Positions 17,179-26,592 of a stretch of 64,000 bases of DNA are shown piece after piece. Made by a program: the position numbers and the translations under genes. Numbering within the stretch: the stretch's first letter is position 1; every line of letters begins with the position of its first letter. The notes below the pieces were generated by a model. It was not told where the DNA came from. It worked only from the letters and a program-made list of their open reading frames with translations, and did no database searches. Source of the stretch: DATNPH01 sp036703315 (GTDB taxonomy: Bacteria; Cyanobacteriota; Cyanobacteriia; Cyanobacteriales; Coleofasciculaceae); the NCBI GenBank assembly GCA_036703315.1, contig DATNPH010000032.1, positions 1 through 64,000 on the forward strand, read 5' to 3'.

Positions 17179-17250
17179 AGCCCGTGACGAGGATTGAACT
17201 CGTGACCTCACCCTTACCAAGGGTGTGCTCTACCACTGAGCTACACGGGC
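17179..17250 (-). tRNA. tRNA-Thr (GGU anticodon)
   Basis: On the minus strand the sequence folds as a standard cloverleaf: acceptor GCCCGTG/CACGGGC, D-arm GCTC...GAGC, anticodon stem CACCC/GGGTG with loop TTGGTAA, and T-arm ACGAG/CTCGT with TTCAATC. The anticodon is GGT. CCA is not encoded. Its 3' half is the match for the adjacent CAST homing spacer; the preceding bases on that strand are GGTG, an RGTR-type PAM. Confidence 0.95.
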
Positions 17251-17313
17251 ATTCTATTGGAGGAAAAGATAAGGATGAAATTTTAAGGTTTTACCTATTT
17301 CATCCTTTCAAAA

Positions 17314-17398
17314 TGGTGGGCCGGGCTGGATTTGAACCAGCGTAGGCGTAGCCAGCGGATTTACAGTCCGCCCCCATTAACCACTCGGGCACCGACCC
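17314..17398 (-). tRNA. tRNA-Tyr (GUA anticodon), CCA encoded
   Basis: The minus strand gives acceptor GGGTCGG/CCGGCCC, anticodon loop CTGTAAA, a long class II variable arm (CTGGCTACGCCTACG) and T-loop TTCAAATC. The discriminator A is followed by an encoded CCA (17314-17316). Confidence 0.95.
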
Positions 17399-17568
17399 AT
17401 TTTCGCCCACAAATAGTAATGTTAGCACAACTAACTTCAAATGCGAGTTTTTTTTTTGTAACTCTTGAGGTCAACGGCTAAAACTAGGTTTTCGTAGGCA
17501 TTTGGTAGGATCAGCAATTTTCCAGAAGAGAGCGTGTAAAGTGTTGGATTAACGTGAATAGCTCAGTA

Positions 17569-17709
17569 TTAGCTTAGGGGATAAGCCGATTGAAGTGCCC
17601 ACCAGATCAGCACGCCGATACTCCCCAAAACCAGCACGGCTGAAACGGCAACCACAGTCGGGTTATCGGCTCCTTTAAACTTCATGATTCCACGATTTAG
17701 GTCAGACAT
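17569..17709 (-). CDS. Small single-helix membrane protein, 46 residues, cyanobacterial type
   Basis: The ATG at 17709 has a strong AGGAGG site a few bases upstream. The product starts MSDLNRGIMKFKGADNP and continues with one membrane helix (VVAVSAVLVLGSIGVLIWWAL). Short N-terminal RG-x-x-K-F motifs followed by one helix are common in small photosystem-associated cyanobacterial proteins, but I cannot name it. Confidence 0.7.
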   Translation of the reverse strand: MSDLNRGIMKFKGADNPTVVAVSAVLVLGSIGVLIWWALQSAYPLS

Positions 17710-18098
17710 ATTGTCCTGCCTCCTAATGAAAGTGATCTATGCTCTAACATCTTGAATATAGCTTGCTCTAGATTAGCGAAAAAAAAACATTCACCTGATA
17801 ACTCACAGGACGACAACAGCTGCCGTCACCAACACAGTCAGTAGCGATTGAGAAAACGCTTAGTGCTGTTTCAGAAAAGATATGTGAAATGCAACGGTAG
17901 TTCATGGCTCATTGAAAACGATGAACCATGAACATTTCCGTATTTCACAAAATATCTCCTGACTTTGCATTAGGCAGGACTTGATAACGCAAACGATAAG
18001 CTTGACCGTAGGCTTTGCTAGCAATTCGCTGAACCAGAGAGCTTGGGAGCAACGGGCGGCTCGCTTGCCCCATAACTCTACGGTCCTTTACTGTCTCT
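17710..18098. repeat. Gap with nested inverted repeat
   Basis: Positions 17879-17956 form a long palindrome. Outer arms are GATATGTGAAAT and ATTTCACAAAATATC, inner arms GTTCATGG (17900-17907) and CCATGAAC (17926-17933). There is no gene. It could be a terminator-like or MITE-like structure. Confidence 0.5.
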
Positions 18099-19208
18099 TT
18101 AGTAAGGCACTACTGTCATCGTAGGAGTACTCAGGTCAAGATGTTCTTTATCTAGAGGTCGCCAAACCTGACCATCGAGCGCCATCTGTTCAATCAAACT
18201 CGCCAATCGCAGTGCCTTAAGCGCCTGTTCCCCACCCACAGAAGGTTGATTACCGCCCCGAACACAGGTGACAAAGTGTTCTAACTCGGCGTGCAGGGGC
18301 TCAATGTTGCTGGTGTAAACCTTCTCAATCAAGACATCCTGCCGATACAGCATCTGACCATAGTCTGTCCTAGAATTAGCAGCAGGTTGCCGATGAATCA
18401 GAATTTCATTGTTGAGAAAATTTGCTTCAGTTAGTGAGTTCTTGCAATGGGCAGCAATACGGCGAATCTTGCGGTGTGTTACCTTGCTAGCCGTGAGGGT
18501 CGCGACAATGCCATTAGCGAAGCCTAAGGTAGCCGTCACGTAGTCTAAATAGCCGGAATCAGCGGTGCGGCTGCCACTAGCCGTTAACCGGACTACTGGT
18601 GCCGCTGCAAGCTCTATTAGCAGGTCAATGTCGTGGATCATTAAATCTAGAACGACAGAGACATCATTAGCTCGGTTAGAGTAGGGGCTCATCCGATGAG
18701 CCTCCAGAGCTAGAAGTTCTTCAGTAATCAGCACTTTGCTGAGTTCCTGAAAAGCCGGGTTAAAACGTTCAATATGGCCGACTTGGAGAATACATTGAGA
18801 ATCAGCTGCCGCATTCACCAAGGACTCTGCCTCAGCAATACTGGCAGCAATCGGTTTTTCAACTAAGACGTGAATCCCAGCTTGCAGACAAGCCATTCCG
18901 ACTGCGTGATGCAGCTTCGTAGGCACAGCAACGCAGACCGCATCCACGTAAGGTAAAAGGTCATGATAATCTTCAAAGAAACGGACACGGTACTTACTCG
19001 CCGTGTCTAAACCGCGTTCGACATTGATATCTGCTACGCCAACCAATTCAACGTCTTTTAGAAGACTTAAAACACGCGTATGATGCTGTCCCATATTACC
19101 AACGCCGATGACGCCAATCCTAATTGGCTGCGGCAAGCTGCGCTGCACATGGGTATTCGGATGTGTTTGGCACATGCTATTTTGCACTCTTGTCTGCTCC
19201 TCCACCAC
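18099..19208 (-). CDS. Gfo/Idh/MocA-family NAD(P)-dependent oxidoreductase
   Basis: The 369-residue protein has the Rossmann motif GVIGVGNMGQHH (about 32-43) and the family motif EKPIAAS (about 118-124). A C-terminal substrate domain contains HDIDLL and HAELEHFV. It oxidises or reduces a sugar or inositol-type substrate; the substrate is unknown. The first 27 residues look unconserved, and a start nearer RIGVIG is possible. The gene stands alone on the minus strand. Confidence 0.88.
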   Translation of the reverse strand: MVEEQTRVQNSMCQTHPNTHVQRSLPQPIRIGVIGVGNMGQHHTRVLSLLKDVELVGVADINVERGLDTASKYRVRFFEDYHDLLPYVDAVCVAVPTKLHHAVGMACLQAGIHVLVEKPIAASIAEAESLVNAAADSQCILQVGHIERFNPAFQELSKVLITEELLALEAHRMSPYSNRANDVSVVLDLMIHDIDLLIELAAAPVVRLTASGSRTADSGYLDYVTATLGFANGIVATLTASKVTHRKIRRIAAHCKNSLTEANFLNNEILIHRQPAANSRTDYGQMLYRQDVLIEKVYTSNIEPLHAELEHFVTCVRGGNQPSVGGEQALKALRLASLIEQMALDGQVWRPLDKEHLDLSTPTMTVVPY

Positions 19209-19663
19209 GGGAACTAAGTCAATTTACTTACGCTGAGCCGCCTTAAACCATCCAGATAGTACCACAGCACCTCTGAGTGTGAAGAATTCCAAAGTTTAGC
19301 CCAGATCCCTCAAATTGTTAAGGAGGTCTTTGGGGCGGTCACTCTGTTTTCATTGTGGTTTTCGCCGTTTCAGAGGGACAGTTGAATGTGTCAGTTTCTG
19401 GGGCGTCCATTGAGGCGTTAGGAGAGAGTAAATAGGTAAGAGGATGGGAAGAATTGCTTGGTTAGGGAGAAACTTCACAACTTTCAAAGGTAATTTGAAA
19501 ATGGGGAGTGGGGAAGAGAGATTTTCAGTGCAACGTTCGTGTACTCGCGTTCATGGACGTCTAATCTGAAAATGGGAGTGGGAGTAGAGAGTGGGAGAAC
19601 AGAAATTTTTATTTTTTGTTGTGCCCGATCGCGCCTGTGGTCTATCTAGAAAAGGATGTCAAC
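19209..19663. other. Gene-free interval between divergent oxidoreductase and queC
   Basis: About 455 bases with short repeated GGGAGTGGG-type sequences at 19500-19600. No preQ1 riboswitch features were recognised before queC. Confidence 0.5.
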
Positions 19664-20353
19664 TTGAAAGCCGTTGTTTTGTTGTCTGGAGGATTGGACT
19701 CTTCTACCGTTGTGTACAAAGCCAAACAAGATGGTTGTGAGTGTTATGCCATTTCTTTTGACTACCAGCAACGGCATCGCCGGGAACTCAAGTCAGCCGT
19801 CGCGATCGCACATTGCGCCGGAATCAAGGAACATCAGATAGTGAGCTTTGACTTGCGAAAGTGGGGCGGTTCAGCGTTAACTGATGATGACATTAACTTG
19901 CCCGAACAGCGTTCCTTGGCTCAGATGGCGGAGACTATCCCGATTACCTATGTTCCTGCTCGGAACACGATTTTTTTGAGCTTTGGTCTATCCTACGCGG
20001 AAGCCTTGGGGGCTGAGCGAGTCTATTTGGGTGTTAATGCTTTAGATTATTCTGGCTACCCAGATTGCCGTGCTGACTATATTCAGGCTATGCAAACTGT
20101 CTTTGAGCTGGGAACTAAACAAGGTCGTGAGGGTCAACCGATTAAGATTGTGACGCCTCTAATTAACCTTAAGAAAACCGCAATTATTGAATTAGGTAAT
20201 CAGTTGGGTGTCCCTTGGGAGCAAACCTGGTCTTGTTATTCTGGTGGTGATGTTGCTTGTGGTGTGTGTGACTCATGCCAGCTGAGGCTTACTGCTTTTG
20301 CCCAATTGGGATTGAATGACCCTCTTCCTTATCAAGCCATTGAAACCCATTAA
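19664..20353 (+). CDS. queC: 7-cyano-7-deazaguanine synthase
   Basis: Starting at the TTG at 19664 gives MKAVVLLSGGLDSSTVVYKA, the family N-terminus with the PP-loop SGGLDSS. AAAGGA sits about 8 bases upstream, so this start is preferred over the in-frame one at 19616. The C-terminal zinc site is intact as CYSGGDVACGVCDSC. The enzyme converts CDG to preQ0 with ATP and ammonia in queuosine synthesis. The length of 229 residues is typical. No other que genes are in the window. Confidence 0.95.
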   Translation: MKAVVLLSGGLDSSTVVYKAKQDGCECYAISFDYQQRHRRELKSAVAIAHCAGIKEHQIVSFDLRKWGGSALTDDDINLPEQRSLAQMAETIPITYVPARNTIFLSFGLSYAEALGAERVYLGVNALDYSGYPDCRADYIQAMQTVFELGTKQGREGQPIKIVTPLINLKKTAIIELGNQLGVPWEQTWSCYSGGDVACGVCDSCQLRLTAFAQLGLNDPLPYQAIETH

Positions 20354-20369
20354 GGACTCCTCCTCTTGT

Positions 20370-20741
20370 TTATGCCTGTTCTTGTAACAGATATTGAACA
20401 GTATGGATTAGCTCTTGAGGGGGGCAAAGCTTGGAAACATAAGCATCAGCACCTTGCTTGCTTCCCCAGTAGAAATCACATTCTTCGGCTTTATTGGAAT
20501 ACATTAGTACAGCTGGCTTATGAGTTTTCTTGTTAGATTTGAGCCGACGACAAACTTCATACCCATTGATTAGGGGTATGACGATGTCTAGAATGACTAG
20601 CTTGGGACGGTGGCTCTCAGCTAGGGATAACGCTTCTAGCCCATCACCAGCAAAAATCACATTTAGCCCAATACTTCTGAGGAGTTTAAAGAGTATCCGC
20701 CGTTGTGTGAGGTCATCCTCCACCACCAGAACCGTACTCAT
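20370..20741 (-). CDS. Single-domain response regulator (CheY-like)
   Basis: The protein has 123 residues, all receiver domain: acidic pair D9-D10, phosphoacceptor D52 in VILDIVIP, and a Lys near 103 in AYVSK. It has no output domain. The Thr/Ser switch position lies in VLMYSN. The kinase partner is unknown; the gene ends close to the end of queC, which converges on it. Confidence 0.9.
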   Translation of the reverse strand: MSTVLVVEDDLTQRRILFKLLRSIGLNVIFAGDGLEALSLAESHRPKLVILDIVIPLINGYEVCRRLKSNKKTHKPAVLMYSNKAEECDFYWGSKQGADAYVSKLCPPQELIHTVQYLLQEQA

Positions 20742-21417
20742 AACTAGTTATCTTGAATATCTTCTACTTTTAACTACAGTTTGAGCAAGTGGAATTCCGC
20801 AAATTTCTTTGACTGAATTTGGGTAACAGTGATCGCTCTTGTCAACTCAGAAAGTGTAGAAGATAATCCAATATGGATTGAAATGGTTGAACAAGAAGTT
20901 CAAGAGTTCACAATAAAATAATTCATTCTGTAACTTGTGCAACTTTTCCAACTCTTGGAACGTCTCTATTGCATTAAATAGCTTCAGTCGAGGAAAAATA
21001 ACTGCCTAGAATCTGGAGAGAAAACTCAAAGACAGAGGTAATACAAAATTCGTTTTAATAACCCCCTTATTCCGTAAGAAGAGGACAAGGGGGAGAAGAG
21101 TATTGGCAAAAAAGGTTTTCTTGAGCAGATTTTGTATAACTATCGTGTCTACCCTTATTGGTAGGCTCGATGACGGATCAACGTTTACAGGAGTTATGCA
21201 GTTGAACTGAAAATATAGATCCCCCTACAGTGTGTTTTCTTCCCCCGATATCCCCCTAGTTCGAGTTAAAAAGAGGAGAATTCAGTCAAAGTCTCCTTTC
21301 TAACTCTGATGCTAGGGGGATTTAAATCAGACGGGGAAGGCAAGAGAAGACGCTCTAGCCCTTCTAAAAAAAGGGGTTGGGGGATATCAACTGCGTAAGT
21401 CTTGGTTTAACAGTAGT
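20742..21417. repeat. Gap with MITE-like elements
   Basis: No gene is seen. Positions 21041-21137 form an element with terminal arms ATACAAAAT and ATTTTGTAT and a CCCCCTTATT...AAGGGGGAG interior, the same family as 4295-4435. Further C/G-rich palindromes fill 21220-21390. Confidence 0.6.
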
Positions 21418-22935
21418 TTACCGACTGTAGAGTTGCGTTAGATTTAACAAACGATCACTCATTTCCTTAGTGAGATGTTCAGAACTCTCGTAGCGCCATC
21501 GCCAGTTACCAGCAACCTTACTGGGGTCATTCATTCTCCCCTTATTATCTAAACCTAAAATATCTTGTAATGGGATGATCGCTAGATTGGCCACTGAAGC
21601 CAACGCGATACGGATCAGAAGCCAATTAATTTCCTTGATTTCCTGATCAGTGGAATAACCCAAGTATTTAGTGAGGAATTCCTTCTCTTGAGAACTGGCT
21701 CCCTGCCACCAGCCTAAGGCTGTATCGTTGTCATGAGTACCACTGTAGACAACAGAGTTGTTTACATAGTGATGGGGTAAGTGGGTATTGGCGGAGTCTT
21801 CACTGAAGGCAAACAACAAGATACGCATACCAGGAAAGTCGAAGCGATCGCGCAATTGTTCAACTTCTGGTGTAATTATCCCTAAATCCTCTGCCAAAAT
21901 CGGCAGACTCCCTAAAGTGGTGCCGAGTGTTTCAAAGAACTCTGCGCCTGGTGCTTTGATCCACTCACCATTAATCGCTGTTTCTTCTCCTGCTGGGACT
22001 TGCCAGTATGATTCGAACCCACGGAAGTGGTCAACACGAACTAAGTCTACATATTGCAGTGTCGCCTTAAATCGCTCGAACCACCAAGCAAAGTTAGTTT
22101 TTTGCAATTGCTCCCAGTTATAAACTGGATTGCCCCATAGTTGTCCAGTTGCACTGAAGTAGTCAGGGGGAACACCGGCTATAAATGTAGGTTCAAAGGT
22201 TTGGGGGTCTAGCTTAAAAATTTCTGGATTTGCCCAAACATCAGCGCTGTTATGGCAAACATAGATAGAAATATCACCAATAATTTTAATTGCCTTGTTA
22301 TTGGCATAGGCGCGTAGCTTTGACCATTGAGCAAAAAATTTAAACTGCAAGAATTTGTGGAATAGGATGCTATCTTGTAAAGCCTCAGCTTGGGCTTCGA
22401 GTGCAGCAGGTTCTCGTGTGGCGATCGCTCTATCCCAATAATTCCAACTTTTAAAAGAATTCGCCTCTAGTAACGCTATAAATAAAACATAGTCATCGAG
22501 CCAACTTGACTGTTCCTGACAGAACTGTTCAAATTCACTGTTGTGCTTTCCACTTAAAGATTCATGGAAACGCTGATAGGCAAGTTTGAGGAATTTAGTC
22601 TTATGGGGAATGACTTGGTCAAAATTGACGCGATCAGGAGTCACCTCGGCACTTGCTGGTAACGGCGTCAGCTCATCCGGGCTTAATAATCCTTCTTCTG
22701 CTAGTAGGTCTAGACTAATGAGTAAGGGATTCCCGGCAAAGGCGCTAAAGTTCATGGTATAGGGAGAATGTTCATACCCAGTTGGTCCTAGCGGCAGAAC
22801 TTGCCACAACGTCTGACCACTTCTCTCTAGGAAATCCACAAACTCGTAAGCAGATTTTCCCAGATCCCCAATGCCAAACCGACTCGGAAGAGAAGTTGGG
22901 TGTAACAAAATTCCACTGGCGCGTTGAAAAGCCAT
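21418..22935 (-). CDS. malQ: 4-alpha-glucanotransferase (amylomaltase)
   Basis: The ATG at 22935 gives a 505-residue GH77 protein starting MAFQRASGILLHPTSLPSRFGIGDLG, the family N-terminus; the frame's upstream extension is unconserved. Catalytic segments visible are VRVDHFRGFESYW (nucleophile Asp), ILAEDLGIITPEV (acid/base Glu) and VYSGTHDNDT (third Asp). It transfers maltosyl and longer units between glucans. It is divergent from the treS-maltokinase gene across about 240 bases, so the two probably share control. Confidence 0.96.
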   Translation of the reverse strand: MAFQRASGILLHPTSLPSRFGIGDLGKSAYEFVDFLERSGQTLWQVLPLGPTGYEHSPYTMNFSAFAGNPLLISLDLLAEEGLLSPDELTPLPASAEVTPDRVNFDQVIPHKTKFLKLAYQRFHESLSGKHNSEFEQFCQEQSSWLDDYVLFIALLEANSFKSWNYWDRAIATREPAALEAQAEALQDSILFHKFLQFKFFAQWSKLRAYANNKAIKIIGDISIYVCHNSADVWANPEIFKLDPQTFEPTFIAGVPPDYFSATGQLWGNPVYNWEQLQKTNFAWWFERFKATLQYVDLVRVDHFRGFESYWQVPAGEETAINGEWIKAPGAEFFETLGTTLGSLPILAEDLGIITPEVEQLRDRFDFPGMRILLFAFSEDSANTHLPHHYVNNSVVYSGTHDNDTALGWWQGASSQEKEFLTKYLGYSTDQEIKEINWLLIRIALASVANLAIIPLQDILGLDNKGRMNDPSKVAGNWRWRYESSEHLTKEMSDRLLNLTQLYSR

Positions 22936-23178
22936 AGTATTTTTTTTACCAATGCAAAGTAAAGAATAACGCTGAACTAAAATCCTCTCAATAATCCTCC
23001 AGATAGATTTCAATAGTGCTTTAGCTATAGGATAAATAGGAAGGCTAATTTTAAAAATACCTAAATACAGTAATCTAAAAAATTTAAGAGTTATTTTAGG
23101 GGTGGGCTTAGGTGACCTACAGTCTCTATACAATTAATCAAGAACAAGATGCATCAAGGGACTTAAACTGAGGAGAAA

Positions 23179-26100
23179 ATGCAAAACTCGATACTAACTG
23201 ATGACCCACTGTGGTTTAAGAACGCGATTATTTACGAAGTACCTGTTCGCGCCTTTGCTGATAGTAATGCAGATGGCATTGGTGACTTTCGAGGACTGAC
23301 AGAAAAGCTGGATTACTTGCAAGATTTAGGAGTTACGGCTCTCTGGGTGTTGCCCTTCTTCCCCTCACCGCTACGGGATGATGGTTATGATATTTCCGAC
23401 TACACTACGGTCAATCCGATTTATGGAACGTTGGATGATTTTAAAGAGTTTTTGGAAGCCGCGCATCAGCGGGATATCCGCGTAATTATAGAGTTAATTA
23501 TCAACCATACATCTGACCAGCATCCTTGGTTTCAGAGGGCACGCAGAGCAGCTAAGGGTAGTGTGGAGCGAGATTTTTACGTCTGGAGTGACACACCGGA
23601 AAAATACCAAGATGCTCGAATTATTTTCCAAGATTTTGAAACCTCTAACTGGGCTTGGGATCCGATCGCTAAAGCTTATTACTGGCATCGTTTCTACTCT
23701 CATCAGCCAGATCTGAACTACGACAATCCCGCCGTGCGTGAAGCTGTATTCGAGGTTCTCGATTTCTGGTTAGCGATGGGAGTAGATGGACTGCGTATGG
23801 ATGCGGTGCCTTATCTGTATGAGCGAGAGGGCACTAACTGCGAAAACCTGCCGGAAACCCATGATTTTCTTAAGCAGTTGCGATCGCGCGTAGACGCAAA
23901 ATATCCTGATCGCATGCTGCTGGCTGAAGCCAATCAATGGCCTGAGGATGCAGCTCAATACTACGGCGCTGGGGATGAGTGCCACATGAACTTCCACTTT
24001 CCCCTAATGCCTCGCTTGTTCATGTCGCTGCGAATGGAGGATAGTTTCCCGATCCATGATATTCTCCATCAAACTCCATCGATTCCCGATAACTGCCAGT
24101 GGGCAGTATTCTTGCGCAACCACGACGAACTAACCCTGGAAATGGTCACGGATGAAGACCGAGACTACATGTATCGGGTCTATGCTCAAGACCCCGACAT
24201 GAGACTTAACTTAGGCATCCGTCGCCGTTTAGCTCCTTTGTTGGAGAATAACCGCCGCCGGATTGAATTGCTCAATAGCCTGCTGCTTTCTCTGCCAGGA
24301 ACACCCGTACTTTACTACGGGGATGAAATTGGTATGGGAGATAACGTTTATGTGGGCGATCGCAATGGCGTCCGCACACCGATGCAGTGGAGTGCAGACC
24401 GCAACGCTGGTTTTAGTCGCGCTAACCCCCATCGCCTGTATTTACCACTGATCGTTGAGTCGGAATATCACTATGAAGCCATCAACGTCGAGGCACAACG
24501 GGCTAACCCCAATTCCCTTTGGTATTGGATGAAACGCCTGATTGCTGTCCGTAAGCGTTTCCAGGCATTTGGTAAAGGAACCTTTGAATTCCTACACCCA
24601 GAGAACCGCAAAGTTCTTGCCTTCATGCGCACCTACGATGGTGAACACATCTTGGTGGTGGCGAATTTGTCTCGGTTTGTTCAAACAGTCGAATTAGACT
24701 TGTCAGCTTTTAATGGTATGGTGCCGATTGAGATTTTTGGTCGCACCGAGTTCCCACCAATTGGAGAGTCGCCCTACTTCCTTTGCTTAGGCCCCCACTC
24801 GTTTTACTGGTTTACTCTACAGCTTCAACCCAGTGCGATCGAGTCCGCTAAACCCCAGTTCGAGTTGCCGACACTGGTTGTCGGTGAACAGTGGCAGAAT
24901 GTTTTTTCCCAACCTCAGTTGAAAGCTACTATCGAGTCCGTTTTGCCGAATTATCTGTATACCCGTCGCTGGTTTAGCGGCAAAGCCCGGAGTGTCCAAT
25001 CAACACATATCACTGAGGTGATTCCAGTGTCCGTGGAGGGATTAGGAATCGGACAAACTTCTCCCCACTCCCCAACAATCCAGATGATTTGGTTGCAGGT
25101 GCACTACACCGAGGGCGAATCTGAAACTTATCTTGTGATATTAGCCTACGCAGAGGGCGAGCAAGCCATGCACCTTTTAGCAGAAGGTAATGCTGTGGTG
25201 GCTCGCCTGCGAGTTCAAGGGAACGACGAAACTGGAGTTCTGTTTGAGGCTATGGCGGACAAGACCTTTTTGACTGTCCCCTTTGAGGCGATCGCTCACA
25301 ATCGTCGCTTCAAGGGTATGGTCGGGGAATTAGTTGCCACGGCTACTGATATATTCCCACAACTAGTAGCCGATGCCTCTGACCTTCACCCAGCTCTGAT
25401 GAAAGGCGAACAGAGCAATACCTCTGTAATTTATGGTGTTAGCGAAGCGGGACGCGATAACGTCCCTCAGTTTGTCCTAAAACTCTTCCGCAAAGTTGAG
25501 GAAGGCATTAACCCGGATCTGGAAATCGGGCGCTTTCTAACAAACAGAAAAGTCCTAGAACACTTTTCCTCGATTGCCGGGGCTTTAGAATACCGCCGTC
25601 CCAAAGCCGAACCCGTCACCATAGGAATATTGCGAGAGTTTATCCTTGATGCACGCAATAGTTGGGAATATACTCTCGATAGCCTGCGCCAATACTTCGA
25701 GCATGTGATGGTGCAGCAGGCAGATACTACTGAAGTACCCATCCCATCAGGTTCCCTGTTGGAGTTGCAGGCACTCGAAATTCCCGACTTGGCTTTCCAC
25801 ACGATCGATTCCTACCTGCCTAACATGCAACTGTTAGGTCAGCGCACCGCTGAACTCCATATTGCTCTGGCGTCTGATTCACAGAATCCAGACTTTGCCC
25901 CTGAACCCTTTTCATCCTTTTACCAGCGCTCTATCTACCAGTCCTCTCGCAACTTGACAGGACAAGCGCTGCTGTTGTTGAAAAAGCGGCTAAAACAACT
26001 GCCACCTAACACCCAAAAGTTGGCGCAGGCTGTCCTTGAGCGCCAAGAGCAGATTATGGATCGCTTTCAGTTAGTTCTGAATCAAAAAATCACTGCCATG

Positions 26101-26583
26101 CGTACTCGTTATCATGGCAGCTACCGTCTGGAGGAAGTCCTCTACACCGGGAAAGACTTTATCATCATTGACTTTGAGGGAGAACCGGGTCGCACGTTGA
26201 GTGAACGACGCATGAAGCGATCGCCCTTACGAGACGTAGCGGGAATGCTGCAATCATTCAACTTGGCTGTTACCCAGGCACTGCGCAATGAAGTCGAGAG
26301 CGGCATGATCCGTGATGAGAATCTCCCTGTGATGGAGCAATGGGCACAGTTTTGGTATACCTGGGTGAGTGCCGCTTTCCTCAATTCCTATTTGGAAACG
26401 GGAAGCAAAGATTCGTTCTTACCCAAGACTCAGCAGGAATTGCAAGTCCTTCTAGATGGCTATGTTTTGGAGAAAGTTATCTACGAGTTAGGACAGGAAC
26501 TCAACCATCGCCCAGATTGGGTAGAAATCCCACTCCGACGGATTCTCCAATTGCAGGAGTTGGTTACAACACCGATTCAGTAA
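23179..26583 (+). CDS. treS: Trehalose synthase-maltokinase fusion (TreS-Mak)
   Basis: The 1134-residue protein joins two enzymes. Residues about 5-545 are GH13 trehalose synthase, with GLRMDAVPYLYEREGTNCENLP (catalytic Asp), LLAEANQWPED (Glu) and FLRNHDELTLEMV (Asp). From about 585 to the end is the aminoglycoside-kinase-like maltokinase (Pep2), with SNTSVIYG near its start and a catalytic-loop region ending FIIIDFEGEPGRTLSERR. It interconverts maltose and trehalose and phosphorylates maltose to maltose-1-phosphate, feeding alpha-glucan synthesis via GlgE where that exists. No glgE is in this window. GAGGAG lies 5-10 bases before the ATG. Confidence 0.95.
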   Translation: MQNSILTDDPLWFKNAIIYEVPVRAFADSNADGIGDFRGLTEKLDYLQDLGVTALWVLPFFPSPLRDDGYDISDYTTVNPIYGTLDDFKEFLEAAHQRDIRVIIELIINHTSDQHPWFQRARRAAKGSVERDFYVWSDTPEKYQDARIIFQDFETSNWAWDPIAKAYYWHRFYSHQPDLNYDNPAVREAVFEVLDFWLAMGVDGLRMDAVPYLYEREGTNCENLPETHDFLKQLRSRVDAKYPDRMLLAEANQWPEDAAQYYGAGDECHMNFHFPLMPRLFMSLRMEDSFPIHDILHQTPSIPDNCQWAVFLRNHDELTLEMVTDEDRDYMYRVYAQDPDMRLNLGIRRRLAPLLENNRRRIELLNSLLLSLPGTPVLYYGDEIGMGDNVYVGDRNGVRTPMQWSADRNAGFSRANPHRLYLPLIVESEYHYEAINVEAQRANPNSLWYWMKRLIAVRKRFQAFGKGTFEFLHPENRKVLAFMRTYDGEHILVVANLSRFVQTVELDLSAFNGMVPIEIFGRTEFPPIGESPYFLCLGPHSFYWFTLQLQPSAIESAKPQFELPTLVVGEQWQNVFSQPQLKATIESVLPNYLYTRRWFSGKARSVQSTHITEVIPVSVEGLGIGQTSPHSPTIQMIWLQVHYTEGESETYLVILAYAEGEQAMHLLAEGNAVVARLRVQGNDETGVLFEAMADKTFLTVPFEAIAHNRRFKGMVGELVATATDIFPQLVADASDLHPALMKGEQSNTSVIYGVSEAGRDNVPQFVLKLFRKVEEGINPDLEIGRFLTNRKVLEHFSSIAGALEYRRPKAEPVTIGILREFILDARNSWEYTLDSLRQYFEHVMVQQADTTEVPIPSGSLLELQALEIPDLAFHTIDSYLPNMQLLGQRTAELHIALASDSQNPDFAPEPFSSFYQRSIYQSSRNLTGQALLLLKKRLKQLPPNTQKLAQAVLERQEQIMDRFQLVLNQKITAMRTRYHGSYRLEEVLYTGKDFIIIDFEGEPGRTLSERRMKRSPLRDVAGMLQSFNLAVTQALRNEVESGMIRDENLPVMEQWAQFWYTWVSAAFLNSYLETGSKDSFLPKTQQELQVLLDGYVLEKVIYELGQELNHRPDWVEIPLRRILQLQELVTTPIQ

Positions 26584-26592
26584 TCGAAGCAA

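Noticed and set aside
19209..19663. preQ1 riboswitch before queC
   Set aside because: No C-rich loop and A-rich tail typical of a preQ1 aptamer could be found.
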